DNA from: Lachnospiraceae bacterium | Lineage (GTDB): Bacteria; Bacillota; Clostridia; Lachnospirales; Lachnospiraceae | Assembly (NCBI GenBank): GCA_015057325.1 | Contig: SVEQ01000002.1 | Location: 62,001-126,000 of the forward strand | DNA: 64,000 bases | Direction of reading: 5' to 3' | Part shown: positions 1-9,416 of the stretch, piece by piece | How the letters are laid out: each line of letters begins with the position of its first letter | Numbering within the stretch: position 1 is the first letter of the stretch | The notes under the pieces: model-generated | Databases searched by the model: none | What the model saw: only the letters and a program-made list of their open reading frames with translations | What the model was told of the DNA's origin: nothing | Translations under genes and position numbers: made by a program

Positions 1-1231
1 CCGAATTGATAAAAAACAAATAATCTGCCGGATAATAAGTGCTGACCGCATTAACATCTATTATTATCGGAGAATTATCATCAATAAATGCCTGTATATC
101 ATTCTTACACGTTTCTGATTTCTTACCCGGTGCCACAAGAAGAACTTTTCTTCCCGAAATACCATCGGATAATTCCTTCATAGCCGATTCATCATCAACC
201 ATTCTATTCTGATTTTCAAGATACTTTTGTTCAAGCAAATCATAGTCATAATGTCTTCTCTCTTCCTCCGAAAGAGAAGCTATAATATTACGCATATCAT
301 GTGCATTGGTTCTATGATTCTTCGTAAGATATGCAATATTGTTGACATGACACTGATACATTCCCGCAATAAAGTACGGCGTGGAATACCCCCACATATA
401 CTTTTCATGGAAGCCCTGCATGTATGTATCAATAGCATCCATTATCACATTCATATCATAGTTGCCGTAACATTTTCTCTCAAGATACCCTGCAACAAGC
501 TCGGTAGTGGCGTTACCTGCACCTCGACCCATACCGTTAAGCGTTGCATCAATAATTATTCCACGCTCCGACTCACTCATTATATCAACAAAGCTTATAC
601 AAAGAGCGAATGCCAACTGCTGATTATTGTGTGCATGAAAACCCAATTCTATATTCTTGTCCAAAGTTGCATCCAATATGTCAACTATTCGTCTCAAATC
701 ATCGAAATACATCGCACCGAATGTATCCACAATTGAAACCGAATCAGGCATAAACTTGTTCATACAATCGGCAAGTTCTTTCAAATCATCATCGCTATAT
801 GCCAACGTATTAGCCGCCTGAAACATTACTCTGTAGCCTTTGCTTCTTATCGCCTCGCCAATAATTATTGCTTCCTTATGCTTTCCATGTGGAAAAACGA
901 CTCTAATTGCATCCACCGTCTTATTATCACATACAGGAAGATTGGCGACGTTATATCTGTCCCAATCAATCATTACTGAATACAACGAATTACTGTTCTT
1001 GCTTCTTACATATTGCGACAGATCGTCAGGAACATGATAGTAACTTGTTCCCTTCTTATATTCATCATCCTTCAACCAGCCACACTCTATAATATCCACA
1101 TTGGCGTCCTGCATTTTTGAAATGATACCGGTTATAGCAGCTTCACCAAAGTATGAATTTGTTATATATGCACCGTCTCTTAAAGTGCAATCCAATAATT
1201 TAACCAATCGTCTCAATGTAACCTCTCCCAT
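1..1231 (-). CDS. HMGL-like aldolase (4-hydroxy-2-oxovalerate aldolase type), partial at window edge
   Basis: The reading frame is open from 1231 to the left edge (about 410 codons), so the C-terminus is missing. The N-terminus has the DRE-TIM metallolyase signature LLDCTLRDGAY (residues 12-22), where the Arg-Asp pair binds the metal. A later GFHAHNNQQLA segment supplies the metal-binding His-x-His, and GMGRGAGN follows. This is the catalytic barrel of HMG-CoA lyase/4-hydroxy-2-oxovalerate aldolase enzymes. After about residue 330 comes a different region with a VLLVAPGKKS loop, possibly a second Rossmann-like domain. The ATG at 1231 has no ribosome site, whereas a TTG at 1216 follows GGGAGAGG, so 1216 may be the real start. 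It directly follows rsmE. Substrate unknown; such genes often occur in glycan clusters. Confidence 0.75.
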   Translation of the reverse strand, partial: MGEVTLRRLVKLLDCTLRDGAYITNSYFGEAAITGIISKMQDANVDIIECGWLKDDEYKKGTSYYHVPDDLSQYVRSKNSNSLYSVMIDWDRYNVANLPVCDNKTVDAIRVVFPHGKHKEAIIIGEAIRSKGYRVMFQAANTLAYSDDDLKELADCMNKFMPDSVSIVDTFGAMYFDDLRRIVDILDATLDKNIELGFHAHNNQQLAFALCISFVDIMSESERGIIIDATLNGMGRGAGNATTELVAGYLERKCYGNYDMNVIMDAIDTYMQGFHEKYMWGYSTPYFIAGMYQCHVNNIAYLTKNHRTNAHDMRNIIASLSEEERRHYDYDLLEQKYLENQNRMVDDESAMKELSDGISGRKVLLVAPGKKSETCKNDIQAFIDDNSPIIIDVNAVSTYYPADYLFFINS

Positions 1232-1243
1232 TTTATTGCATTA

Positions 1244-1996
1244 TTATTGTTCTAACGAAAACATTAGAATTGACAAAACCGTCATTCCCGCTGTTTCCGT
1301 CCTAAGAATCCTGTTACCAAGGGTTATAATCTTACCACCTATATCTGATAATGTTTCAATCTCCGATGTATCAAAACCGCCCTCAGGACCGATAAATACA
1401 CCTATCTTTTTTTCTTTTACTGCCTCAGAAATAATCTTTTTTGAGTACTCAACCCCCTCTGCACACTCATACGGTATTATAACATAGTCAAGTTCCTTTG
1501 CATAGGAAAGTGCTTCCTTCATGCTCATCACAGGCTTAACTTCAGGAACGATTCCTCTCTTGGACTGCTTTGCAGCACTAAGAGCAATTGTGTTAAGACG
1601 TTCAACCTTTTTCGAAGCTTTTTTTTCGTCGAGTTTGACAACACATCTGTTCATCATAACAGGTACAACTTCAAACGCTCCAAGCTCGACAGCCTTTTGA
1701 ATAATCTGCTCCATTTTATCCCCTTTAGGATAGCCCTGGAACAATGTAATCTTAGCGGGCAATTCCCTGCTTTGTCCATATACGTCTGTAATCTTCAATG
1801 ACACGGCAGCATCTCCACCACCGTCATTAACATACTCCACAATGCTAGCTTCATATTCTCTGTCACTTCCATCACTAAGAAGTACATTTTCTCCGACTTT
1901 CATTCTTAACACATTGCGGATATGATTATAGTCATCACCGCTAATGCTTATGTACTCGTTATTAAGTTGTTCCGGATCTATAAAAAAGCGATACAT
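1244..1996 (-). CDS. rsmE: 16S rRNA (uracil-1498-N3)-methyltransferase RsmE
   Basis: 250 aa, normal for the family. It methylates N3 of U1498 in 16S rRNA of the small subunit, using SAM. The C-terminal SPOUT trefoil-knot motifs are visible: IGVFIGPEGGF and ITLGNRILRTETA. The N-terminal PUA-like part starts MYRFFIDPEQL and contains the usual HIRNVLRMKVGE stretch. It lies 9 nt after prmA, as in Bacillus subtilis (yqeT-yqeU), so the two are surely co-transcribed. Confidence 0.95.
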   Translation of the reverse strand: MYRFFIDPEQLNNEYISISGDDYNHIRNVLRMKVGENVLLSDGSDREYEASIVEYVNDGGGDAAVSLKITDVYGQSRELPAKITLFQGYPKGDKMEQIIQKAVELGAFEVVPVMMNRCVVKLDEKKASKKVERLNTIALSAAKQSKRGIVPEVKPVMSMKEALSYAKELDYVIIPYECAEGVEYSKKIISEAVKEKKIGVFIGPEGGFDTSEIETLSDIGGKIITLGNRILRTETAGMTVLSILMFSLEQ

Positions 1997-2005
1997 TAAA
2001 CTCTC

Positions 2006-3001
2006 CTATTTTGCAACAAATGATACCCATTCACCAAGATGAGTTGTTTCTACTATCTCGAAGCCGTTAGAAATAAGTGCTTTTCTAACCTCTTCCTCTT
2101 TAATATCAATAATACCCGAAGAGATAAATACAGCACCGGGTTTCATAAACTTTCTAACGACTGCAGACAACGGAATAATGACATCTGCAAGTATATTGGC
2201 AACAACTATATCATATTGCCCAATCTCTGCGACCTTGTTGGCAAAATCCTCGTCTCCGATAACATCGCCTTTGACAATTTCAAATTTGTCCTCTGTAATA
2301 TCATTTAACTTAAGGTTATCTAGGCTTGCCTTGACAGCAAGTTCATCAATATCAATTCCAAACACTTTGGATGCACCAAGCTTTAATGCAATAATTGAAA
2401 GAATTCCACTTCCGCAACCTGCATCTAATACGGATGTGTTGCCGTTCTGGCTTATATATTTTTTCAAGTTAGATATACAAAGTTTTGTTGTCTCGTGTGA
2501 GCCTGTTCCAAATGCAGTACCTGGATCAATATTAATTATAATGTCATCAGGCTTTGTATCCGCATCCTCTGTCCATGTAGGTTGAATTACAATATTCTCC
2601 TCTAATCTGAAGGGATGGAAGAACTCTTTCCAGTTATTAATCCAATCCTTATCTTCTGTCTCCCCAATTGATATTTTGCCTGTTCCAACATCCATATATG
2701 TGGACATCTCGTCTAACTGTTCCTTGATATATCTGCATAGATCTTTTAAATCAATGCCTTGATTACCAAGGTTATTATCCGTATTATCCTCAGTTAAATC
2801 AACGTAACAAGATATATAACAAACACCATCATCCGGAGGAAGTTCCGGCAAGATATCAATAAACATTGCCTTCTTATCCTCATCAGATAACGGAATCTTA
2901 TCCTCAACTTCGATTCCTTCAACACCATATTCGCCAAGCAAATAACTCAACATATCGGTTGCCTCTGTTGTAGTCTCTATTGTAACTTTAGTCCACTTCA
3001 T
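2006..3001 (-). CDS. prmA: ribosomal protein L11 methyltransferase PrmA
   Basis: 331 aa. It trimethylates lysines and the N-terminus of ribosomal protein L11. The class I SAM fold is clear: motif I DAGCGSGILSIIALKLGA, the acidic GIDIDELAV of strand 2, and the PrmA hallmark VVANILADVI. Upstream GTAFGTGSHETTKL matches the family's substrate-side signature. It is separated from dnaJ by a strong terminator and has its own promoter, so here prmA-rsmE form a unit distinct from the chaperone operon. Confidence 0.96.
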   Translation of the reverse strand: MKWTKVTIETTTEATDMLSYLLGEYGVEGIEVEDKIPLSDEDKKAMFIDILPELPPDDGVCYISCYVDLTEDNTDNNLGNQGIDLKDLCRYIKEQLDEMSTYMDVGTGKISIGETEDKDWINNWKEFFHPFRLEENIVIQPTWTEDADTKPDDIIINIDPGTAFGTGSHETTKLCISNLKKYISQNGNTSVLDAGCGSGILSIIALKLGASKVFGIDIDELAVKASLDNLKLNDITEDKFEIVKGDVIGDEDFANKVAEIGQYDIVVANILADVIIPLSAVVRKFMKPGAVFISSGIIDIKEEEVRKALISNGFEIVETTHLGEWVSFVAK

Positions 3002-3060
3002 TGCCTATCCCTTTCACACTGTGTTTTTATTATAATCCCGTGTAAAACACACCAAATTTT

Positions 3061-3089
3061 ATTATACCCTTTAACGTTCAAAATCGCAA
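3061..3089 (-). promoter_or_regulatory. sigma-A promoter of prmA-rsmE
   Basis: Minus-strand -35 TTGCGA (3089-3084), 17-bp spacer, -10 TATAAT (3066-3061), just downstream of the dnaJ terminator and about 60 nt from the prmA start. Confidence 0.6.
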
Positions 3090-3100
3090 CCAAAAACACA

Positions 3101-3140
3101 CAATAAAACAGCCACAAGACACTACATCTTGTGGCTGTAA
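3101..3140 (-). terminator. rho-independent terminator after dnaJ
   Basis: A 12-bp perfect stem (ACAGCCACAAGA, 3127-3138 pairing with 3108-3119) with a 7-nt loop, followed on the minus strand by TTTATT. It starts about 6 nt past the dnaJ stop. Confidence 0.9.
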
Positions 3141-3143
3141 AAA

Positions 3144-4310
3144 TTATTTCTTACCAAATGATTTCTTCTTTTTATGACCCGAAAAACTGAAATCTCCAGA
3201 AGAATCTGTTGATCTTCTTGCCGTAGAACCCGTTGCTTCATCAAAGTTGTTAAGAATATTCTTCTGCTCCTCTGTAAGCTTATCAGGAACCTGAACAACG
3301 AGTGTTACATAATGGTCACCTCTTGTTGTTCTATTTCTAAGTGTAGGAACACCTTTACCCTTTAACTTAACCTTTGTATCAGTCTGTGTACCCGGCTTAA
3401 TTTCATATTCCATTGGTCCGTCTATTGTATTGATTGTAATTGTTCCACCAAGTGCGGCCTGTGTAAATGTAATAGGCTCCGTGGAGAATAAATCATACTC
3501 CTGACGCTGGAATTGAGGGTGACGGTCAACAAGTACCGTAACAAGTAAATCTCCTCTTCCTCCACCGTTTGTTCCCGGTTCACCTTTCTCACGAATACGT
3601 ATGCTCTGTCCGTTATCAATTCCTGCAGGAACTGCGACCTGGATTTTCTTCTTACTCTTAACGTACCCTGTACCGGAACACTGATTACACTTAAACTTAA
3701 TAACCTTACCTGTTCCCGAACATTCAGGACAGGTCTGAACATTACGAACTACGCCAAACAATGACTGCTGTGTAAATACAACCTGACCCTTACCGTTACA
3801 CTTCGGACAAGTTTCAGGATCATGTCCCGGCTGTGCTCCCGTACCATGACAAACCACACATTCATCCTTAAGTGGGAGTTCTAACTCTTTCTGACAACCA
3901 AATACAGCCTCGTCAAACTTAACACGAACACTAGTCTTAATGTTAGCACCCTTGATTGGTCCATTAGATTGTCTGCTTCTTGTAGCTCCTCCAAACATGT
4001 CTCCAAAGATATCTCCAAAAATATCTCCCATGTCTGAGAAATCAAAGCCACCAAATCCGCCGCCCATTCCACTATTAGGGTCAAATGCAGCGTGACCAAA
4101 CTGGTCATACTTTGCTCTCGAATCCGGATCACTCAATACTTTATATGCTTCAGAAGCCTCCTTAAACTTAGCTTCTGCTTCGGCATCACCCGGATTCATA
4201 TCCGGATGATACTTCTTTGCAATTACACGATACGCCTTCTTAAGTTCGGCATCTGTCGCCGTCTTAGAAACCCCAAGAACCTCATAATAATCTCTTTTTG
4301 TCTCTGCCAT
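3144..4310 (-). CDS. dnaJ: chaperone protein DnaJ (Hsp40)
   Basis: 388 aa co-chaperone that stimulates DnaK ATPase and binds unfolded proteins. Visible in order: J domain with KYHPDMNPG (HPD), a Gly/Phe-rich linker, four zinc-binding CxxCxGxG repeats ([32 protein letters not shown]), then the C-terminal substrate-binding domains. The frame can be opened at a GTG at 4319, but the ATG at 4310 lies 5 nt after AGGTGA and yields the canonical [14 protein letters not shown] start, so I use it. It is the last gene of the hrcA operon. Confidence 0.96.
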   Translation of the reverse strand: MAETKRDYYEVLGVSKTATDAELKKAYRVIAKKYHPDMNPGDAEAEAKFKEASEAYKVLSDPDSRAKYDQFGHAAFDPNSGMGGGFGGFDFSDMGDIFGDIFGDMFGGATRSRQSNGPIKGANIKTSVRVKFDEAVFGCQKELELPLKDECVVCHGTGAQPGHDPETCPKCNGKGQVVFTQQSLFGVVRNVQTCPECSGTGKVIKFKCNQCSGTGYVKSKKKIQVAVPAGIDNGQSIRIREKGEPGTNGGGRGDLLVTVLVDRHPQFQRQEYDLFSTEPITFTQAALGGTITINTIDGPMEYEIKPGTQTDTKVKLKGKGVPTLRNRTTRGDHYVTLVVQVPDKLTEEQKNILNNFDEATGSTARRSTDSSGDFSFSGHKKKKSFGKK

Positions 4311-4357
4311 CTTCCTCACCTATATCTTATCAAATCACTCAAATGACGTGCTGCAAA

Positions 4358-6208
4358 TTAAAGCTCTGTATAGTCACCATCAACAACATCGCCCTCTGAA
4401 TAATCTGCCGGGCCTTCTGCACCTGTTCCGGCATTAGCTCCCGGACCATTCTGCTCGTAAAGTTTAGCAAAAAGATTCTGTGCGCTGTTCATAAGTGTCT
4501 CTCTTGCATTTTTAAGCTGCTCAACATCATAATCACTCATGTTCTCAGGATCTGTGCTCTCAACAAGACTCTTAAGTGCTGCAAGATCAGCCTCGACCTT
4601 AGTCTTATCCTCTCCTGAAAGCTTATCTCCAACATCCTGAAGTGCTTTCTCTGTCTGGAATACCATTGCATCAGCATCATTTCTAGCTTCAACTGCTTCT
4701 TTTCTCTTCTTATCCTGAGCTTCATACTCAGCAGCTTCCTTAACTGCCTTTTCGATATCGTCATCAGACATGTTAGAACCAGCTGTAATTGTGATATGCT
4801 GCTCTCTTCCTGTTCCAAGATCCTTAGCTGATACGTTAACGATACCGTTAGCATCGATATCAAATGTCACCTCAATCTGAGGAACACCACGGCGTGCAGG
4901 AGCAATACCGTCAAGACGGAAACGACCAAGTGTCTTATTGTCTCTTGCAAACTGTCTCTCACCCTGTACTATATGAATATCAACGGCATCCTGATTATCC
5001 TGTGCTGTTGAGAATATCTGACTCTTCTTTGTAGGAATTGTTGTATTTCTATCGATAAGTCTTGTAGCAACACCACCCATTGTCTCGATTGAAAGTGAAA
5101 GAGGTGTAACATCAAGAAGAAGGATTTCACCTGCTCCTGCATCTCCGGCAAGCTTACCACCCTGGATAGAAGCACCGATAGCAACACACTCATCAGGGTT
5201 AATTCCCTTAAATGGCTCCTTACCTGTAAGCTTCTTAACCATCTCCTGTACAGCGATAATACGTGTAGAACCACCAACAAGAAGTACTTTATCAAGCTCT
5301 GAAGCTGTAAGACCTGCATCATTAAGAGCTGTCTTAACAGGCTCTGAAGTTCTCTCTACAAGATGTGCTGTAAGTTCATCGAACTTAGCTCTTGTAAGAT
5401 CCATATCAAAATGCTTAGGACCTTCTGCTGTTGCAGTAATGAAAGGAAGGTTAACATTAGTTGTTGTTGAAGATGAAAGCTCTTTCTTAGCCTTCTCTGC
5501 TGCTTCCTTAAGTCTCTGCATAGCCATCTTATCAGTTGAAAGATCAACGCCCTCTGTCTTCTTAAACTCATCTAACATATACTGTGTGATTACGTTATCG
5601 AAGTCATCACCACCGAGCTTATTATCACCGGCAGTTGCAAGAACCTCAATGACACCGTCACCAATCTCAATGATAGATACATCAAATGTACCACCACCAA
5701 GGTCATATACCATAATCTTCTGCTCATTCTCATTATCAAGACCATAAGAAAGCGCTGCAGCTGTAGGCTCGTTAATGATACGCTTAACATCAAGACCTGC
5801 GATACGTCCGGCATCCTTTGTTGCCTGTCTCTGTGAATCTGAGAAGTAAGCAGGAACTGTGATAACTGCCTCATCAACCTTCTCACCCAAGTAGCTCTCT
5901 GCATCAGCCTTCAACTTCTGAAGTACCATAGCTGAAATCTCCTGAGGAGTATACTTCTTATCGTCAATTGATACTTTGTAATCTGAGCCCATATGTCTCT
6001 TAATAGAAGAAATTGTCTTGTCAGCATTAGTAACTGCCTGACGTTTTGCAGGCTCACCGACTACACGCTCTCCTGTCTTTGTAAATGCTACAACAGATGG
6101 TGTTGTTCTTGCGCCTTCTGCATTGTTAATTACAACCGGCTTACCACCTTCCATAACAGCTACACATGAATTAGTTGTACCTAAGTCAATACCAATAATT
6201 TTTCCCAT
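4358..6208 (-). CDS. dnaK: chaperone protein DnaK (Hsp70)
   Basis: 616 aa ATP-dependent Hsp70. Actin-fold nucleotide-binding motifs: [17 protein letters not shown] at the N-terminus, [17 protein letters not shown], and LVGGSTRI. The beta-sandwich substrate domain begins near [17 protein letters not shown]. The Gly-rich tail ends GDYTEL. It lies between grpE and dnaJ with short gaps; expression should follow HrcA/CIRCE control. Confidence 0.98.
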   Translation of the reverse strand: MGKIIGIDLGTTNSCVAVMEGGKPVVINNAEGARTTPSVVAFTKTGERVVGEPAKRQAVTNADKTISSIKRHMGSDYKVSIDDKKYTPQEISAMVLQKLKADAESYLGEKVDEAVITVPAYFSDSQRQATKDAGRIAGLDVKRIINEPTAAALSYGLDNENEQKIMVYDLGGGTFDVSIIEIGDGVIEVLATAGDNKLGGDDFDNVITQYMLDEFKKTEGVDLSTDKMAMQRLKEAAEKAKKELSSSTTTNVNLPFITATAEGPKHFDMDLTRAKFDELTAHLVERTSEPVKTALNDAGLTASELDKVLLVGGSTRIIAVQEMVKKLTGKEPFKGINPDECVAIGASIQGGKLAGDAGAGEILLLDVTPLSLSIETMGGVATRLIDRNTTIPTKKSQIFSTAQDNQDAVDIHIVQGERQFARDNKTLGRFRLDGIAPARRGVPQIEVTFDIDANGIVNVSAKDLGTGREQHITITAGSNMSDDDIEKAVKEAAEYEAQDKKRKEAVEARNDADAMVFQTEKALQDVGDKLSGEDKTKVEADLAALKSLVESTDPENMSDYDVEQLKNARETLMNSAQNLFAKLYEQNGPGANAGTGAEGPADYSEGDVVDGDYTEL

Positions 6209-6254
6209 GATTTTTTCCTCCTAAAAAAACTCTTTGATTTTATTTTGATTTAGT

Positions 6255-6917
6255 TTAGTTGGCTACTTTTACCATACTATGTCTAAGAACTTCTTCCTTG
6301 TACATGTATCCCTTTTGAAGTTCTTCAGCTACTACATTCTCGCCTAATTCCTCATCCTCGACATGCAAAACCGCATTATGAAAATCAGGATTAAACTCAG
6401 TACCTTCAGCATTCATTGGTGTTACACCGATTTCTTCAAGTGTAACCATCATCTGCTTATATATCTTATCAACACCCTGTTCGAAGGCTCTTTCTTTGTC
6501 TTCTTCAGGAATTGCCATAAGCGCTCTTTCGAAATTGTCAACCACAGGTAAGAGCTTTTCAAGAACCTCTTTGGCTCCAACATCATACATGTGCTTTGAC
6601 TCTTTCTCGTTACGGTTTCTCGCATTCTCAAACTCTGCAAGAAGTCTCTTATATCTGTCGTTAACCTCTTCTGTAATGGCTTTCTGCTTCTCAAGTTCAA
6701 GCTCTAATGCTTTGTTATTACCACCGCCTCGTCTGCTTCCTTTCTTACCTTTAACAGGCTTCTTTTCAGCATCCTCGTTGGTTTCCTTAACATCAACTAC
6801 TGTTTCTTCTGCAATTTCATCTGCCACTTTTTCAACAGTTTCCTCTACCGGCTTACCCTCAGGTACACCTTTCTTTTCTTCATTAACCGCGGCAGTATCT
6901 TTAATATTCTCGTCCAC
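6255..6917 (-). CDS. grpE: nucleotide exchange factor GrpE
   Basis: 220 aa from a GTG start. It releases ADP from DnaK. A long charged, probably coiled-coil N-terminus (rich in Glu/Lys/Val) precedes the conserved dimer and beta domain: NRYKRLLAEFENARNR-like segment, VLEKLLPVVDNFERAL, and C-terminal FNPDFHNAVLHVED. The frame extends upstream to an ATG at 6953 inside hrcA. However, the GTG at 6917 has AGGGGTGA placed 5 nt upstream and overlapping the hrcA stop, so translation is probably coupled to hrcA and starts there. Confidence 0.93.
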   Translation of the reverse strand: MDENIKDTAAVNEEKKGVPEGKPVEETVEKVADEIAEETVVDVKETNEDAEKKPVKGKKGSRRGGGNNKALELELEKQKAITEEVNDRYKRLLAEFENARNRNEKESKHMYDVGAKEVLEKLLPVVDNFERALMAIPEEDKERAFEQGVDKIYKQMMVTLEEIGVTPMNAEGTEFNPDFHNAVLHVEDEELGENVVAEELQKGYMYKEEVLRHSMVKVAN

Positions 6918-6927
6918 CTCTTCACCC

Positions 6928-7959
6928 CTATTCTTTCTTCTTGAATATTGCATCTAGTTCGCCAGTAAGATTCTTTAATGTACTGACAACTTTCTGATAA
7001 TCCATTCTCTTCGGACCGATAATTCCTATCGTTCCCTTTGCACCTTCCTCCAATTCGTAAGTTGCAGTTACAATACTGCAATCTTTCATGGATTTCACCG
7101 GAGCCTCTTCTCCGATATATACCTGGATTCCGTTGCTGTTCTCACTGTGTATTGTCTCATCAATCAATTCATCAAGACCTTGCCTGTCTTCTAATGCTTC
7201 CAACAACTTGGTTGTCTGCTCTACAGATCCAAGTTCAGGATACTTAAGCATATTGGTTGTTCCACTTGTATATATCTCAACCTCATCTGCTTCATGTATT
7301 GCTTCCGTTATACCTTGGAAAATTGCTTCCATAACATCCGCAAACTCTCCTGCCTGATTCTTGATTGTATGAATCATTTCCAAATTGATGTCCTGTAATG
7401 ATGCGCCCTGTAAGAACGTGTTAAGAAGTACATTAAGTTTCAATATCTCATCATTACCCATTGGTCTTGTAAGCGGAATTAATTTGTTCTTAATTACATT
7501 GTTATCAACAACAATTACCGCAAGCATTTGTGTTTCATCAACCTGAGAAAGCTGAATGAACTTAAGTTTTGAGTTCTGATACTGCGGTGCGGATACCAAT
7601 GTCGCATAATTCGTATTATACGCTAGAACTTTTGCAACCTGCTTAAGCATCGATTCCATCTTATCGACTCTTTCGAGGAGCTGTGTTTTCATCTCCTGCA
7701 TCTCGGAATCCTTCTCAATCATCATCTGGTCAACATACAATCTGTATCCCTGATCTGTTGGAATTCGTCCGGCTGATGTATATGGCTGCTTAATCAAACC
7801 AAGTTCTTCAAGATCCGCCATCTCATTTCGAATAGTTGCTGAGGAAAGATTAAGGTCGGTATACTTTGAAATAGTTCTCGAACCAACCGGCTCTCCGGTT
7901 TCCAGATAATTGGAAATGATTGCTTTGAGAATCTTCAGTTTTCGTTCGTCTAATTCCAT
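6928..7959 (-). CDS. hrcA: heat-inducible transcription repressor HrcA
   Basis: 343 aa repressor of class I heat-shock genes; it binds CIRCE and needs GroEL for activity. N-terminal winged helix: ERKLKILKAIISNYLETGEPVGS and SSATIRNEMADLEELGLI. The middle and C-terminal parts match the family in length and in the closing LTGELDAIF. It is the first gene of hrcA-grpE-dnaK-dnaJ, immediately behind a perfect CIRCE, so it is autoregulated. Confidence 0.96.
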   Translation of the reverse strand: MELDERKLKILKAIISNYLETGEPVGSRTISKYTDLNLSSATIRNEMADLEELGLIKQPYTSAGRIPTDQGYRLYVDQMMIEKDSEMQEMKTQLLERVDKMESMLKQVAKVLAYNTNYATLVSAPQYQNSKLKFIQLSQVDETQMLAVIVVDNNVIKNKLIPLTRPMGNDEILKLNVLLNTFLQGASLQDINLEMIHTIKNQAGEFADVMEAIFQGITEAIHEADEVEIYTSGTTNMLKYPELGSVEQTTKLLEALEDRQGLDELIDETIHSENSNGIQVYIGEEAPVKSMKDCSIVTATYELEEGAKGTIGIIGPKRMDYQKVVSTLKNLTGELDAIFKKKE

Positions 7960-7986
7960 ATATCAAACCCCTTTCCTTTTTAATTA

Positions 7987-8013
7987 TTAGCACTCATTAC
8001 TTTTGAGTGCTAA
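7987..8013. promoter_or_regulatory. CIRCE operator (HrcA-binding site)
   Basis: Perfect inverted repeat TTAGCACTC-N9-GAGTGCTAA, identical to the CIRCE consensus. It lies between the hrcA promoter and the hrcA start codon. Confidence 0.97.
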
Positions 8014-8024
8014 TATCTTTATAT

Positions 8025-8053
8025 AGAGTACCACCCGATATTACCTTTGTCAA
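8025..8053 (-). promoter_or_regulatory. sigma-A promoter of hrcA-grpE-dnaK-dnaJ
   Basis: Consensus -35 TTGACA (8053-8048), 17-bp spacer, -10 TACTCT (8030-8025). CIRCE begins about 12 nt downstream of the -10, so a bound repressor would cover the transcription start. Confidence 0.8.
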
Positions 8054-8065
8054 GAAAAATGTGCA

Positions 8066-8100
8066 TAAAAAAAGCAGAAAATATAATATTTTCCGCTTTC
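8066..8100 (-). terminator. terminator after the zinc-ribbon membrane protein gene
   Basis: Minus-strand hairpin AAAGCGGAAAAT...ATTTTCTGCTTT (one G-T pair) followed by a T run. It insulates the hrcA promoter from upstream transcription. Confidence 0.75.
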
Positions 8101-8118
8101 ATTATATATGTTTTATCT

Positions 8119-8556
8119 TTACGTTCTCTTTACGTAAGTACTGCTGCATTTGGGACATCTCACACTTACTTTATTCTTACCCTTAGGAAGTCTGATGACC
8201 TGCTTACATGTGCTGCATACAAAGTACATATATTCTTTATCTTTGAGACTTCTTATATACATCTTTACTACAAGTTTTAAGTAATTGGAGAACTCAACTG
8301 CTTTTCCCATGTAGCGCATATAAAAATCATTTTCTTTTCTTCTTGCTTCTATATTCTTTGAAAAGACTCTCAAATAGCATAGTAAAACAAATACAAAGCC
8401 AAGTAGAACAAATATCCATTTATGCGAGAAAAGGGCAATCAACACAAAAATAAACCCGATAAGCATTATAAAATTATTAAGTTCATCAAGTCCGCATCTT
8501 TTCTCCATGGCGTAGCCCATATCCTCACGGAACATATTAAAATATTTTTTTAGCAT
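8119..8556 (-). CDS. small membrane protein with C-terminal zinc ribbon, function unknown
   Basis: 145 aa from the ATG at 8556, which has GGTGGA upstream; the longer frame to 8607 has no ribosome site. Two adjacent hydrophobic segments (FIMLIGFIFVLIALF and WIFVLLGFVFVLLCYL, about residues 29-62) form a membrane hairpin. The C-terminus carries CSTCKQ...CPKCSS, a four-cysteine zinc ribbon. It lies between the glycan cluster and hrcA and ends in its own terminator. I cannot assign a function; Lachnospiraceae have many such short zinc-ribbon membrane proteins. Confidence 0.75.
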   Translation of the reverse strand: MLKKYFNMFREDMGYAMEKRCGLDELNNFIMLIGFIFVLIALFSHKWIFVLLGFVFVLLCYLRVFSKNIEARRKENDFYMRYMGKAVEFSNYLKLVVKMYIRSLKDKEYMYFVCSTCKQVIRLPKGKNKVSVRCPKCSSTYVKRT

Positions 8557-8648
8557 TATTCCACCATCTTCCAAATAATTATCAATTAAAAACAATATCG
8601 AACTCAATTTTCAAGTCTAGCATAAAATAATCTGCGTGTCAAAAGCAA

Positions 8649-9416
8649 TCAAAACGATTCCATAACAAAAAGTGGTCTATTAAGAAACTCTCCCAACGAA
8701 TCATTTCTAATAATATTGGTATCTGAAATATCACAATAACATATATCACCTCTTTTGTCCTGCTCAGCTATTGCAATATTTTTAATTGACCATTTACCTT
8801 TTGTACCCTTTTTTATGAATTCAATCATTTCTGATTTTTCTCCATTATCAAACAAGCCATAATCCTTGTTACCCTTCCAATTAAATCCTAATTGAAAAAC
8901 AAGATACTTTGATATAAATGACAAATTATTTATTTCCTTAATTATATTTTTTTTTGCTTCACTTATACTATTTACATTTCCATAATCATCCCCTACATGA
9001 TGTAAAACATTCAATAAAAATATAACATCATATTTTTTACAATCCAAATCATCTGAAAATGTAAAATAGTCATTATTTATGTTAATTAAATCCGAAAAAC
9101 CAAACGCATCACAAGCAAGTTTTACAAACTGTGCATGTTTTTTATTACCTTCATAATAATCCACGTGAGAGGCCCCTTCATTAACAGATTCAAAAGTAAA
9201 ATACCCAGTATTCCCACCAATATCAAGTATATTTTGATTTTTCAAAGCTACATGTTTTTTTATATAACTAAACCTCTCATCTTCATATCTGGAAAATACG
9301 TTTAGGCAAGATGTATCAATTATTCCGTCAAAATTAGAAGCAAGTTTTTGATAATTCGAATGTTTACTGTTCACATTATATATGTTTATAAGTTTTTCAA
9401 TCAAATCTCTATTCAT
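8649..9416 (-). CDS. class I SAM-dependent methyltransferase
   Basis: 255 aa. Motif I ILDIGGNTGYFTFESV binds SAM; DVIFLLNVLHHVGDD is the usual post-II/motif IV region of small-molecule methyltransferases. It overlaps the upstream ATP-grasp gene by 4 nt (ATGA), with GGAGG 4 nt before the start, so the two are translationally coupled. As the last gene of the glycan cluster it probably methylates a sugar or a precursor made here; the substrate cannot be read from the sequence. Confidence 0.8.
   Translation of the reverse strand: MNRDLIEKLINIYNVNSKHSNYQKLASNFDGIIDTSCLNVFSRYEDERFSYIKKHVALKNQNILDIGGNTGYFTFESVNEGASHVDYYEGNKKHAQFVKLACDAFGFSDLININNDYFTFSDDLDCKKYDVIFLLNVLHHVGDDYGNVNSISEAKKNIIKEINNLSFISKYLVFQLGFNWKGNKDYGLFDNGEKSEMIEFIKKGTKGKWSIKNIAIAEQDKRGDICYCDISDTNIIRNDSLGEFLNRPLFVMESF

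Noticed and set aside
227-1487. Several plus-strand open frames in the first 1.5 kb
   Set aside because: They lie opposite the aldolase and rsmE genes, have no ribosome sites and no recognisable protein features.
4537-5904. Minus-strand frames inside dnaK in another phase
   Set aside because: Arg/Leu/Gln-rich products typical of out-of-phase reading of a highly expressed gene; dnaK itself is unbroken.
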